The position numbers and the translations under genes were made by a program. A stretch of 64,000 nucleotides of DNA, from assembly GCA_023055425.1 (NCBI GenBank), contig JALGPY010000002.1, positions 136,147,927-136,211,926 of the forward strand. The letters are read 5' to 3'. The notes below the pieces were generated by a model, which worked only from the letters and a program-made list of their open reading frames with translations, was not told the origin of the DNA and did no database searches. Below, in pieces: positions 54,604 through 64,000 of this stretch. Position 1 is the stretch's first letter. Each line of letters opens with the position of its first letter. This stretch comes from Linanthus parryae (Eukaryota; Streptophyta; Magnoliopsida; Ericales; Polemoniaceae).

Positions 54604-56036
54604 TTCATATCTTTGCTGGTACATGTTAATTTTTACATTTTGTATAAATTCTTTGCCTTACGAATCATTTCCTTTAGTTTTCTTCTACTCGTAAATGGGT
54701 AGGTTTTTTGTGTCATAGCAGTCCAGACCATGTAGACTTGTCAAATTTATCGTAGTGTATTAGCTAAGTCCTAAGAGGTACATTAGAAAATTTAGAGGAT
54801 TGTGATTATCTTGATCATGGTTGTGATAAGGAGAATAGAAAACTCATGCAGTAGTAGAAAAATAGATGGCCACCATGGGAAACAAATTTTTGTAATTTGT
54901 TTTGGAGCTATATTTAAAGGATATTGATTTCTACATCATCTATGGATGTTTGGATTGGCTATCACAAAAGGTAAAATTGGAGGACATGCATGTTTACTAC
55001 TTATGAGCACCTAACAGCAAGTATGTGAATCTTAAATTGTATGTTTTTTATTTTCTTGGAACATTAATACATTGTTACCATTTCTATGCATTTCTAAATA
55101 TGAACATAAAATTTATTGTCATTTTTGCTTATTATGCGTGGTACACAGAACCTTAATTTATTTTATGAATAACTTAATTATTGCGGTAATTAGTAATCTC
55201 TTGTGGATAGTTATAGTGATCGGTTACAAACTTAATGTGTACCTAACTTATTTTATTGTAAATTTAAGTACGTTGCAACTATTTCTATGCATTTTTTTTT
55301 ATCAATTTTGCCGTTTGTGCGCGGTGCAGTGAACTGTTAATGATTACTGTTTATCTCTCTTTTAATTATTTATGAACAATTAAATTATTGGAGTAATTAG
55401 TGTATTAGTGGGATTTTTTTTTGACTCGTTCAGAATTTAAATTCGGGTCCGCCACATATAAAAGACCAATCTCCTCCCTCTATTAAACTATTACTCTGTG
55501 CGCAGGATTGAAACTCAGAGAGAAATCCCAGAGTTCTTTGTTGGATTGAAACACACTATTACTCTGTGTGCAGGATTTAAACTCAGAGAGAAATCACAAA
55601 GTTCTTTGTTGGATTGAAAATCACATTGACGGCAAATAGATTTCTGTGTAAGTAACTTTACACATTTTTTTTCGAGGATTGTGTCCAGCTTATTGCATTG
55701 ACTGCCTTTTAACATAATGGGTTAAGCAATTCTTTTTCCTCTAAGTAACAATGGTTTTATTTACTTATTGTACTATAGTTTTTTTTTTGCAGTCCTATAT
55801 ATCGTGTTATCCTACGGTGGTTTTTTATTATAATTTGTTGCTTTTATATGTTTTACACCTATTATTGAATACTTACGAGACTTCCTTTTAAAACTCCCAT
55901 CAAAAGGAGATACGTACAGAGAGTTAAGAAACAGTGGTTGAACTTTGGGGTTTGCCATGGATGTTATGTGGGAATTAACATGGGATTTTTGGTATTCAAG
56001 TAGATTTCCTCGAGGGTTGCATGTTTAACTTTGATG
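54604..56036. other. AT-rich intergenic DNA
   Basis: No gene seen. Contains a decayed ~200-bp duplication (copies near 55,070-55,210 and 55,270-55,410, sharing ATTTCTATGCATTT and TAATTATT.CGGTAATTAGT-like blocks) and the tandem repeat listed next. Confidence 0.5.
55488..55623. repeat. Tandem duplication, 68-bp period, two copies
   Basis: CTATTACTCTGTG[C/T]GCAG ... TTCTTTGTTGGATTGAAA occurs twice, starting at 55,488 and 55,556, with a few substitutions. Confidence 0.9.
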
Positions 56037-56040
56037 CATG

Positions 56041-56483
56041 TAGGGCTGGCTATATTCGACACGACACGACAACACGACTCGAAGATGACACGAAGTTAGC
56101 GGGTTTGGGTCGACACGAACCCGCAGCGGATCACTAACAGGTCGACCCGAAATTGACACGAAAATAAATGGTTCGAGTTAGGGTCAACCTGGACAACCCG
56201 AAAATGACCCGTTTCAACCCGCTTACCGCTTAACACAACTTTAAAAAAAAAATCATCGTCGGCATTATTGTAGGAAGCCACATAGGCAAAACCCAAACAA
56301 TATATGGGTTAACACGAAGACCCGACACGAACACGACACGAACCCGCAAATCGACGGGTCAAAATGGGTTGACCCGGAAGTGACACGGGGATAAATGGGT
56401 CACCTCAGGGTCAACCCGTTTATGAACCAACACGGTTCGACCCAACCCGCAACACGACAGGTTGACCCGAATTGCCAGGCCTA
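56041..56483. mobile_element. MITE, probably hAT-like
   Basis: 443 bp with ends TAGGGCTGGC and (inverted) TAGGCCTGGC. The inside is made of short CACGAC and GACCCG motifs with overall self-complementarity (ACCCGTT, GGGTTGACC). TAGGG-TGGCAA-type ends are common in nonautonomous hAT elements. I could not see a clean 8-bp duplication. Confidence 0.55.
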
Positions 56484-57239
56484 CATGAAGCCCATAGTAT
56501 TTACCCTAAATCCTCCAGGAGACTTCCTATTCAATTACATCCCTTCTATTTTATGAAAAAAATTACAAATACACCCTTCATGACCTCGAAATACCCTTAT
56601 TTGGTAATTTTGCGGTTTCGGTATGCCATAAAACTATTTAGTTTTCGAGATATTCTTAGTCTGACATTATGTACTGGGTCTAATTGTGATAAATCTTTTG
56701 ACTTAGTTTTACTGTTCTTTCCATGTGTGCCCATAGTCTTAATTTACATGTAAGGAAAATTTATTATAAAATTTATCCATAGCAGATTATTGTGAAGATT
56801 ATATCGACTTGATTTTATTGAGAGCTAAATTTGTACTGCATACACTCATTTTCAGTTATTTGTTTTTATTTGTGTGCGTAATTATGAAATTACAATTGAT
56901 GTATTGAATTTTGAAGTATTCCAAATGGTTCTGGTAGTGATTCAATGGAACAAAAGGGGTCAGAAGTGTCCGATGATTGAAAATGACTATCCAGTTGCTC
57001 AAGGACACCAGAGGCAACCGCATTGTCCGATATCTGCTTTGAAAATTTGCTTGAACCAACAGAGGGGAGAACAGAGGGGAGAACAGAGGGGAAAGAGCGG
57101 GAGAGAGCAGCAGAGAGTGAGGGAGAGGGAGAGACGAAGGTTGGGATGGTGGTGGTGGCCGCTGTTAGTGGTGGTCGTGGGTGTGATGGTGGTGGAGGTT
57201 GTTTCAGTACTGTGAGAGGAAGAGGGAGGTTGGGGAGGT
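56484..57239. other. Intergenic DNA with a purine-rich stretch
   Basis: No gene seen. 57,060-57,150 is a run of GGGGAGAACAGA and GAGAG motifs; frames through it are low complexity. Confidence 0.45.
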
Positions 57240-57691
57240 ATTAAATGTACCTGGTGCACTAGGGTCTAGGTCCAACTAGGTAGGTCAAGTCAATTGGTCT
57301 TGGTCAAGTGCCCAATGGGTGGAGAGTCTTGGTCATAGTCAAATGACCAATAGGGAAGCTAGGAAACTTGATAAGGTGTTTTGGGTGCACCCTCATGTAG
57401 GTGTAAATAATTTGATGCTTTTTTAGTACTAGGAATAGGTAGAAAATGTAAGGATAGTTTGGTAGTATCAATTATAAGATTTTAATGTTTTAATTAGGTG
57501 TATTATTGAAACTTATTTTATATAAACTAATTATAAATAAATTAAATTATAATACAAATAGTAACACTAGTCTCCCAACTAAATAATAAATCTAAATATT
57601 TACCAAGTAATTTCTAATAATTTAAAATTCGTAACCGATCCTCTCCTGACAAATTACTCTTTTACCCCTAGCGTAAACTCGGGGTATTACA
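57240..57691 (-). repeat. Probable truncated 3' LTR of chromovirus H
   Basis: On the minus strand it begins TGTAATACCCCGAG directly after the purine tract CTAAGGGGGGAAGGG (57,692-57,706). The distal part is not found further left, so the LTR seems cut at about 57,240. The boundary is a guess. Confidence 0.5.
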
Positions 57692-57901
57692 CCCTTCCCC
57701 CCTTAGAGAGAGCTTCGTCCATGAAGCTTAAACCATATACTTAGCCATGTTTTATTTTCTCCAAAGTATGATGTAATGTGGTATGCACTCTAGCATGATA
57801 TGCAATCGTGTTAATACTCAAGTTAATTGAATAACCGGCTATGGTATGAAAATTTACAGGGTTACATCCTCTCCCCCTTAGGAGAGTGACGTCCCCGGAA
57901 C

Positions 57902-59698
57902 TCAATTTACCTCGTCAAAAAGGTGTGGGTATTTCTTTCGCATCTCATCCTTGGCTTCCCAAGTAGCTTCTTCTGTCTGATGGTTTTTCCATAGGACCTT
58001 TACCAGTTTAACGCTCTTGGTGCGCGTGTCCCTCGTCTTGGTATCTAAGATCTTGATAGGATGCTCCTCATAAGTGAATGATGGATCCAACTCCACTGGT
58101 TCGGGGTCCAATACATGGGACGAGTCAGGCACGTACTTCTAAAGCTGTGAAACATGAAAGACATTATGCACTCGACCCAAGTTGGACGGTAAGTCTAGTC
58201 GGTAAGCAACTTCGCCGATTCTCTCTAGAATATTGTATGGTCCAATAAACCTTGGGCTCAGCTTTCCCTTCTGATTGAATCTTGTTACACCTTTTGTGGG
58301 AGAAACCTTGAGAAATGCCTTCTCTCCTACTTGAAACTCCAGTGGTCTCCTCTTTTGGTCTGCATAGGACTTCTGTCTGTCCTGAGCTCCTTTCATTCTC
58401 TGCTGGATGAGACGTACTTGATTTGTCATCTCCTCGATAACTTGTGGGCCAATTACTACAGTCTCACTGATGTCACTCCAGCATAAGGGCATCCGACACT
58501 TTCTACCATACAAAGCCTCGTGTGGTGCCATGCCAATACTAGCGTGATAGCTGTTGTTATACGAGAACTCCATCAGTGGAAGTTTGTCAACCCATGACCC
58601 TTGGAAGTCCATAGCACAAGCTCTAAGCATGTCCTATAGATTCTGAATAGTTCTTTCTGTCTGTCCATCCGTAGCTGGGTGGAAGGCTGTACTGAATCTC
58701 AATTGGGTTCCCAATGTTTCTTGTAAGGCCTTCCAGAAATGAGAGAGGAAATTAGGGTCCCTGTCAGAAATTATCGAACTTGGAACTCCATGATACCTCA
58801 CGATGTTCTTCACATATGCGTCTGCCCTTTGCTCCATGTTCCATGTGTCCTTCATCGGAATGAACCTCGCTATCTTGGTCAATCTGTCTACTACCACCCA
58901 AATCTGATTGAGTACGTTCTTCGATGTTGGCAAGGCGGTTAAAAAATCCATAGAAATGGAATCCCACTTCCAAACTGGCACGTCCAAAGGTTGAACTAAG
59001 CCTCCCATCCTCTTGTGTTCGAACTTCACCTTCTGACAAGTCAAAAATTTAGCGACGAATTCTGCTACTTCCCTCTTCATGTTAGGCCACCAGAATGTCT
59101 TCTTCAAGTCCTTGTAGAGTTTGTCGCATCCACGGTGTACTGAGTAGGGTGTGTTGTGCGCTTCACGCATCAGCTTTTCCTTGGTTTCTGCACATCTTTG
59201 TGGAACACACCACCTTCCCTTGTAGCGAATTCTTCCATCCTCGTGAATCTGAAAGTCTCTGGCTTGGCCTTCGGCTATCTTCTTCTTGATCCGTTCGAGT
59301 TTCACATCTCCTGCCTGGTTACTCCTTATCTCCTCAAGGAAGTTTGGCACAGCTGTCATACTCCCAAGCAGGTTCTTCACCTCTCCTTGATCTACTACTT
59401 CGATTTCGAGCTTGCTGAGCTCGTGGCACAGCCATGCTGGAAGAATTATCATGGCATTAAGGGTTTGGCTCGATTTTCGGCTCAATGCGTATGCTACCAC
59501 ATTAGCCCTTCCTTCGTGGTACTGCATACGTAGATCGTAATCCTTGATAATCTCTAGCCACCTTCGTTGTCGATTATTCAGCTCCTTCTGAGTGAAGATG
59601 TACTTAAGACTGCTGTGATCCGTGTACAACCTGCAAACAGCTCCATACAAGTGATGTCTCCATATCTTCAAGGCAAAGACTACTGCTGCCAACTCCAA
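57902..59698 (-). pseudogene. H RNase H, integrase and chromodomain
   Basis: A single minus frame broken by two nonsense codons (TAG at 58,631-58,633 and at 58,136-58,138). It has RNase H ([20 protein letters not shown]), where the usual ADALSR reads AYALSR, the integrase finger with one Cys replaced (FVAKFLTCQ instead of the usual C-x2-C), the D-D-E core ([27 protein letters not shown]), and a C-terminal chromodomain-like part (PIKILDTKTRD, LVKVLWKNHQTEEATWE). Chromodomains steer such elements to particular chromatin. Loss of the finger Cys and RNase H Asp would cripple both enzymes. Confidence 0.92.
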
Positions 59699-60972
59699 GT
59701 CGCGAGTGGCATAGTTCTCCTCATGGGGTTTGAGCTACCTCGAAGCATAGGCAATTACCCTTTTTTCCTGCATAAGCACACATCCTAGCCCCTTCTTCGA
59801 TGCATCACTGTACACATCAAACTCGCCAGAATCGTTCGGTAAAGCTAAGACTGGGCAGTAGTCAGCTTCTCCTTCAGAGTCTGAAATGCCTCTTCACAGC
59901 TTTCATTCCACTGGTATTTCACTGCCTTCTTTGTTAGCACTGTCAGTGGCCTCGCAATTTTGGAGAAGTCCTTAACAAAGCGTTGGTAATAACCTGCCAA
60001 ACCAAGGAAACTCCTTATCGCGGATACATTCTTCGGTGTCGGCCAGTCCTTGACGGCTGAAATCTTGCCTGGGTCCACTGATATTCCTTCCTTCGATATG
60101 ATGTGACCCAAAAATGGAACACAGTCCAGCCAGAACTCGCACTTTGACAGCTTAGCATACAACTGCTCTTATCTCAGAGTCTGCAACACTTCTCTAAGAT
60201 GTTCCTCGTGCTTCTCCTCGCTCTTCGAGTACACAAGGATGTCATCAATAAAGACTACCACAAATCGATCCAAAATGGCCTCATGACTCGATTCATCAAG
60301 TCCATAAACATTGCGGGTGCATTGGTTAAACCAAACGGCATTACAGTGAACTCGTAGTGGCCATACCTTGTTCTAAAGGCTGTCTTCGGGATATCCTTCT
60401 CGGCTACCCGAAGTTGATGGTAACCTGATCTCAAATAAACATTAGAAAAGACACTAGCCCCTTGTAGTTGATCGAATAGATCGTCAATACGAGGTAGCGG
60501 GTACTTGTTCTTGATGGTTGCACTGTTCAGCTCACGGTAGTCAATGCATAGCCTTAAGCTTCCATCTTTCTTCTTCACAAAAAGCAGTGGTGCTCCCCAG
60601 GGTGACACACTTGGTATTATTACCCCTTCTCGAGAAGTTCTTGCAACTAATCCTTCAACTCCTTCAGATCAGCTGGTGCCATTCGGTATGGTGCTTTCGA
60701 GATTGGTGCGGTTCCAGGTGCTAAATCAATGGTGAACTCCATTTCCCTGCCAGGTGGCATTCATGGAATTTCATCAGGGAACACGTCCGGAAACTCCTTC
60801 ACGACACGTATTTCTTCCAACACATTATCCTTCTTGGAGACGTCTTGGATGTAGCACAAATAGGCCGAATTCCCCTTCTTTACTTGGTTCACTATCGTCA
60901 AGGCTGACACTAGTCTGATACACGGCTCCTTTGTGATGCCGCGATAAGAGACTTTCTCGCCTTTGGGTCCCA
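59699..60972 (-). pseudogene. H reverse transcriptase
   Basis: Fragments 59,845-60,162 ([31 protein letters not shown]), 60,255-60,608 ([36 protein letters not shown]) and 60,761-60,973. The segment usually reading KIDLRSGYHQ is [10 protein letters not shown], so the first catalytic Asp is lost. The FIDD box is present near 60,240 but in another frame. Confidence 0.9.
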
Positions 60973-61407
60973 TTAGTCGGACTTCTGGTCATAGCAATCA
61001 ATGACAGCTCGATATCTGCTAAGCCAATCCATCCCTAGGATGACATCTATGCCCCCAAGATCAAATCTTATCAAATTTGCTGGCAAGGTGCATCCTAGAA
61101 TTTTCACGTCTATGCCTTTGAAGATGGTGTCACATGCTGTTATCTGGCCTGTAGGTGTTTTTACGAGAGTGGATATTCTAGCACCCTTACTTAGACCCAT
61201 TTTATCAACAAATGATGATGATATGTAGGAGTATGATGTGCCTGAATCAAATAATACAAAAGCGGGATGCTCATGGATAAGGAATGTACCCGTGACAACT
61301 CCATGATCAGCATCAGCCTCAGCCTTTGTCATGACTGCAATTCTTCCCACATTCGCATTCTGAGCTCCGGCTGCTCCTGCTCCAGCTCCATTGTTGATGT
61401 TAGCCCC
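60973..61407 (-). pseudogene. H protease
   Basis: Frame 60,973-61,350 with FLIHEHPAFVLFDSGTSYSYIS as active-site region (DSG) and GIDVILGMDWLSRY downstream, a typical chromovirus protease. A stop separates it from gag at about 61,407. Confidence 0.88.
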
Positions 61408-62563
61408 CTAACCGACATTGTTGTTGCGGTTTTGAGCTCCATACTGTCCTGCATTCCCAGGGGCGTTGTTCTGCTGCCTGCCATAGCCATTTCCTCCATT
61501 GTTCTGGTTGTTGCGGTTGCCCTGGTTTCTGTTCTCGTACTCAATCTGCAGGGTTCTTGGCTGCTGGTTCCCATACTGCTGGCGGTTCCCCTTGTAGTTA
61601 CCACCCTGGTTCACTTGTGGGTTCCCAGCTGGTGGCGATAGGCATTCAAAAGCTCGGTGTCCCCACCTACCACAGTTGTGGCAAAGGACCAGATTTCCAG
61701 CACAGTCGACTCCTGGATGGTTCTGCTGACACCTCTTGCAGAAATAGCGGCGAACAGCTCCGAGGTTCTGCTGATTGCCTTGGTACTGCCCCCTGATTAC
61801 CACCGCCGTTGTTTGGATTAAACCTCTTGTCTTGGCCACTTTGGTTTCCCCTAGATGTGTTAGCATTGCCCCCAGAACATTCCATCTTGCGCTTTCCCCG
61901 CATGTTATCTTGGGCCTCTTGGATTCGCCAAATATCTGCTGCCCTATCATAGGCTTCTTCCAGAGTGGGGTAGATCCTGTTCATCATTTCTTTCTGCACA
62001 TGAAGTTGCGACCCTGCTATGAATTTGTTAACCTTTTCCTCCTCATCTGGCACCATGTTGCCTGCAAAACGAGTCAACTCCATAAACTTCCTGAAATACT
62101 CGGTCACAGATTCTCTTCCCTGCTGCAGATTTTGAAACTCCTGACGCTTGCTCCTTTTTACATGAGAAGGATAGAAACGGAATCTGAGAGCATTCTGGAG
62201 GGCTTCCCAGTTGAAGTTGGGTTGGGCCAACAGGGTCCCTCGTGAGGTCCTCCACCATAGGTTAGCCTCACTCTTCAGGTAAAACACAGCACAGTTGACC
62301 TTCCGCTCTTCAGGACATTCCACATACTCCAGGACTTTGTCCATCTCCATGATCCAGTCTTCCAGCTCGACGGGATCTTCACTTGCCATGAAACTTGGTG
62401 GTTTCATGTCAGTAACCTTCTTGGCCCAGTTAGGTCCTCCCTGAGCTTCGTTGTTGTTCATCGCTTGAGTCATCTGAGCGAAAAATTGCTCCATGTTGGA
62501 GTTCTGAGCCATCTGGTTTTGTCGAACTCTCCTGGTGTAGTATCGCATGGGCCTATCATTCAT
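61408..62563 (-). pseudogene. H gag
   Basis: From ATG 62,563 the minus frame 61,667-62,563 has the gag core (FMASEDPVELEDWIMEMDK, WEALQNALRFRFYP), then shifts near 61,800 into frame 61,408-61,950 with the zinc knuckle CHNCGRWGHRAFEC and an Asn/Gln/Gly-rich end. The knuckle is complete. Confidence 0.9.
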
Positions 62564-63006
62564 ATTCCTACACTATCACCTATTATATCATTGCTTCCTC
62601 TATCATGGATTAACACTTGGAATTAAATATTTCATGCAATGTACACATATCCACCTAAATAGCACAAGTATCACACATGGTAGCCAAAGGATTTATGTAC
62701 ATCTCATTTTCGAAATTTAGCTTCTCAAACTTATTCTTGTTCCACAAATTCTTGATTCCATAATCCTCATTTTCCACCATATAAGTTTAAAAATCAGCCT
62801 CATAAATGTATATCTCATAATCCAGACCAGTCAATTAAGACATTATAAGGTCTCAAATTATCTCTTCAGAAAGAAAGGACGTGGGTGGGTGGAACCTAGT
62901 AAAAACCGAACTACCAGTAACCCAATCGGCTTGTCAAATTTTAGATTTCTTGCCCTAAATTCGTTTTATATTACCCTACAGGTTTTAAATTCAATTTTGG
63001 ATTGCC
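62564..63006 (-). other. H leader between PBS and gag
   Basis: AT-rich leader of about 440 bp, no ORF of note. Confidence 0.7.
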
Positions 63007-63019
63007 TGCTCTGATACCA
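63007..63019 (-). other. H primer binding site (tRNA-Met)
   Basis: Minus strand TGGTATCAGAGCA, two bases after the LTR end. Confidence 0.9.
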
Positions 63020-63021
63020 CC

Positions 63022-64000
63022 TGTAACGACCCCCAAAGTTCCGGCTCGGGAGAGACCGGGAGGGTGCTACTTGTAACGAAACGGCGGGAATCAAGAAACA
63101 AAACATCCATACTTATATATTACAACTGCATAATCGTCACATTACATTACGAAAGCTGAAATTAAACTAAGTGTTCGACACGGTAAAAGAAACTAAGATA
63201 AACTTGTACGGTTACGCGCCCCCAACTACATTGAGCTCCCTTCGCCTAGACCTGCGGGGGAAAGAAAACAAAGACCGCAGTTTTTTCCAAAAGTCAGCAA
63301 GAAATGCTGAGTTAGTAAACACCCAAACACGTAAATCGGATACGAAGCATTTTCTTTAAATAAACAAGATGACAAGTTGAGAGGTAATCAAATAAGTACT
63401 CACAAATGTCCATGTATAAATCCATATTCTCAACTCCTCATTTAATCACATAATTTTTAGGAAATGAAATCTCAAATCATCTCATTATATACCCAAGGGA
63501 AAAGTTCCCCAAATCCATACCATTGTCCCAATCAGGGGATTCCAAAAGATTTCCAATTCTCTGTAAATTATCGGTATGAAAGCCATATTATTATTTTGTT
63601 GTAGCGGGGAAGAACCAACCATCTCATATATCACAACATATCCCACATCCAAGCTACCACGACCTTAAGTGCCGGCACCCCCCTAAGACTTCTTGCGGCC
63701 AGAGAGGCGAGTACATGGAGCGCCCCGTGGCTAAATGCGGCCGGGTTAATCATATAAGTATCCAAAGTATCCAAATAATATTCCGCCGCACAACTCTTTC
63801 CACTTTACATTACTACACATTATTACATTTTTCATGTGATAGCTTTAAAAGAATCATTTGATCACATAATCAAAATATCAAGTCAAACACGAATATCGTA
63901 ATTCACTTTTTGAGACATAAAACTCGTAAAATATTTAGACATGAAAGGAGGATGGGCTCACTAGGCGTGGCATGTTTACTAACCTTAATGCACAACCGTG
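63022..64000 (-). repeat. H 5' LTR, incomplete at the window edge
   Basis: Starts (plus strand) TGTAACGACCCCCAAAG next to the PBS and runs to the end of the window without reaching its other end, so the LTR is longer than 979 bp. Contains no gene. Confidence 0.82.

Larger units (their letters stand above)
57692..64000 (-). mobile_element. Gypsy H: chromovirus (Del/Tekay-like), degenerate
   Basis: Minus-strand order: 5' LTR (63,022 to beyond the window), tRNA-Met PBS, leader, gag, protease, RT, RNase H, integrase, chromodomain, purine tract, partial 3' LTR. The C-terminal chromodomain and layout mark a chromovirus. Many stops and lost catalytic residues show it is dead. Confidence 0.9.

Noticed and set aside
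56874..57215. Plus-strand ORF of 113 codons
   Set aside because: Runs through a low-complexity purine tract; no domain, neighbours or conservation.
63171..63359. 62-codon ORF near the window end
   Set aside because: Falls within the LTR of chromovirus H.

Overview
The window is plant nuclear DNA (an angiosperm, probably a eudicot; the species cannot be told from the sequence) and is almost entirely LTR retrotransposons, many nested inside each other. I find no clearly intact host gene, no rRNA or tRNA gene and no CRISPR array. I use working names: Copia A, B and C (one family), Copia D (Sirevirus type), Copia E (short-LTR, Ale/Retrofit-like), Gypsy G1, G2 and G3 (Tat lineage) and Gypsy H (chromovirus, Del/Tekay-like).

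Left nest (1-32,994). Copia A (+) starts upstream of the window and ends at 28,034. G1 (-, 1,262-24,062) sits inside Copia A with target duplication CTTGT. Copia B (+, 11,481-19,985) sits inside the RT gene of G1 with target duplication CCAAG. Copia A lies inside the 3' LTR of Copia C (-, 28,035-32,994). Copia B is young and intact: its 1,430-bp LTRs differ at nine positions and its polyprotein of 1,316 codons is unbroken. The LTRs of G1 differ by roughly 4%, and A and C are full of stops and frameshifts, so decay agrees with nesting order.

Tat block (32,995-42,848). Copia C abuts a truncated G2 (-), whose 5' LTR ends in the protease region of G3, a remnant that has lost gag. G1 and G2 have dual RNase H domains. 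Between pol and the 3' LTR both carry a spliced gene on the opposite strand. In G1 it encodes a plant mobile domain (PMD) protein with an acidic, coiled-coil tail; G2 keeps only the tail, with the last intron in the same place. Between the converging 3' ends of pol and this gene lies a tandem array of small hairpins (about 53-bp period in G1, about 37-bp in G2). This conserved antisense module is the most interesting feature here.

Right part (42,849-64,000). A decayed Sirevirus (Copia D) keeps pol and an env-like ORF and carries repeated palindromes. Then come an unrecognised gene-like fragment (about 48,930-49,598), Copia E (-, target duplication AGCCT), AT-rich DNA with tandem duplications, a hAT-like MITE, and chromovirus H (-), whose 5' LTR runs off the window end.
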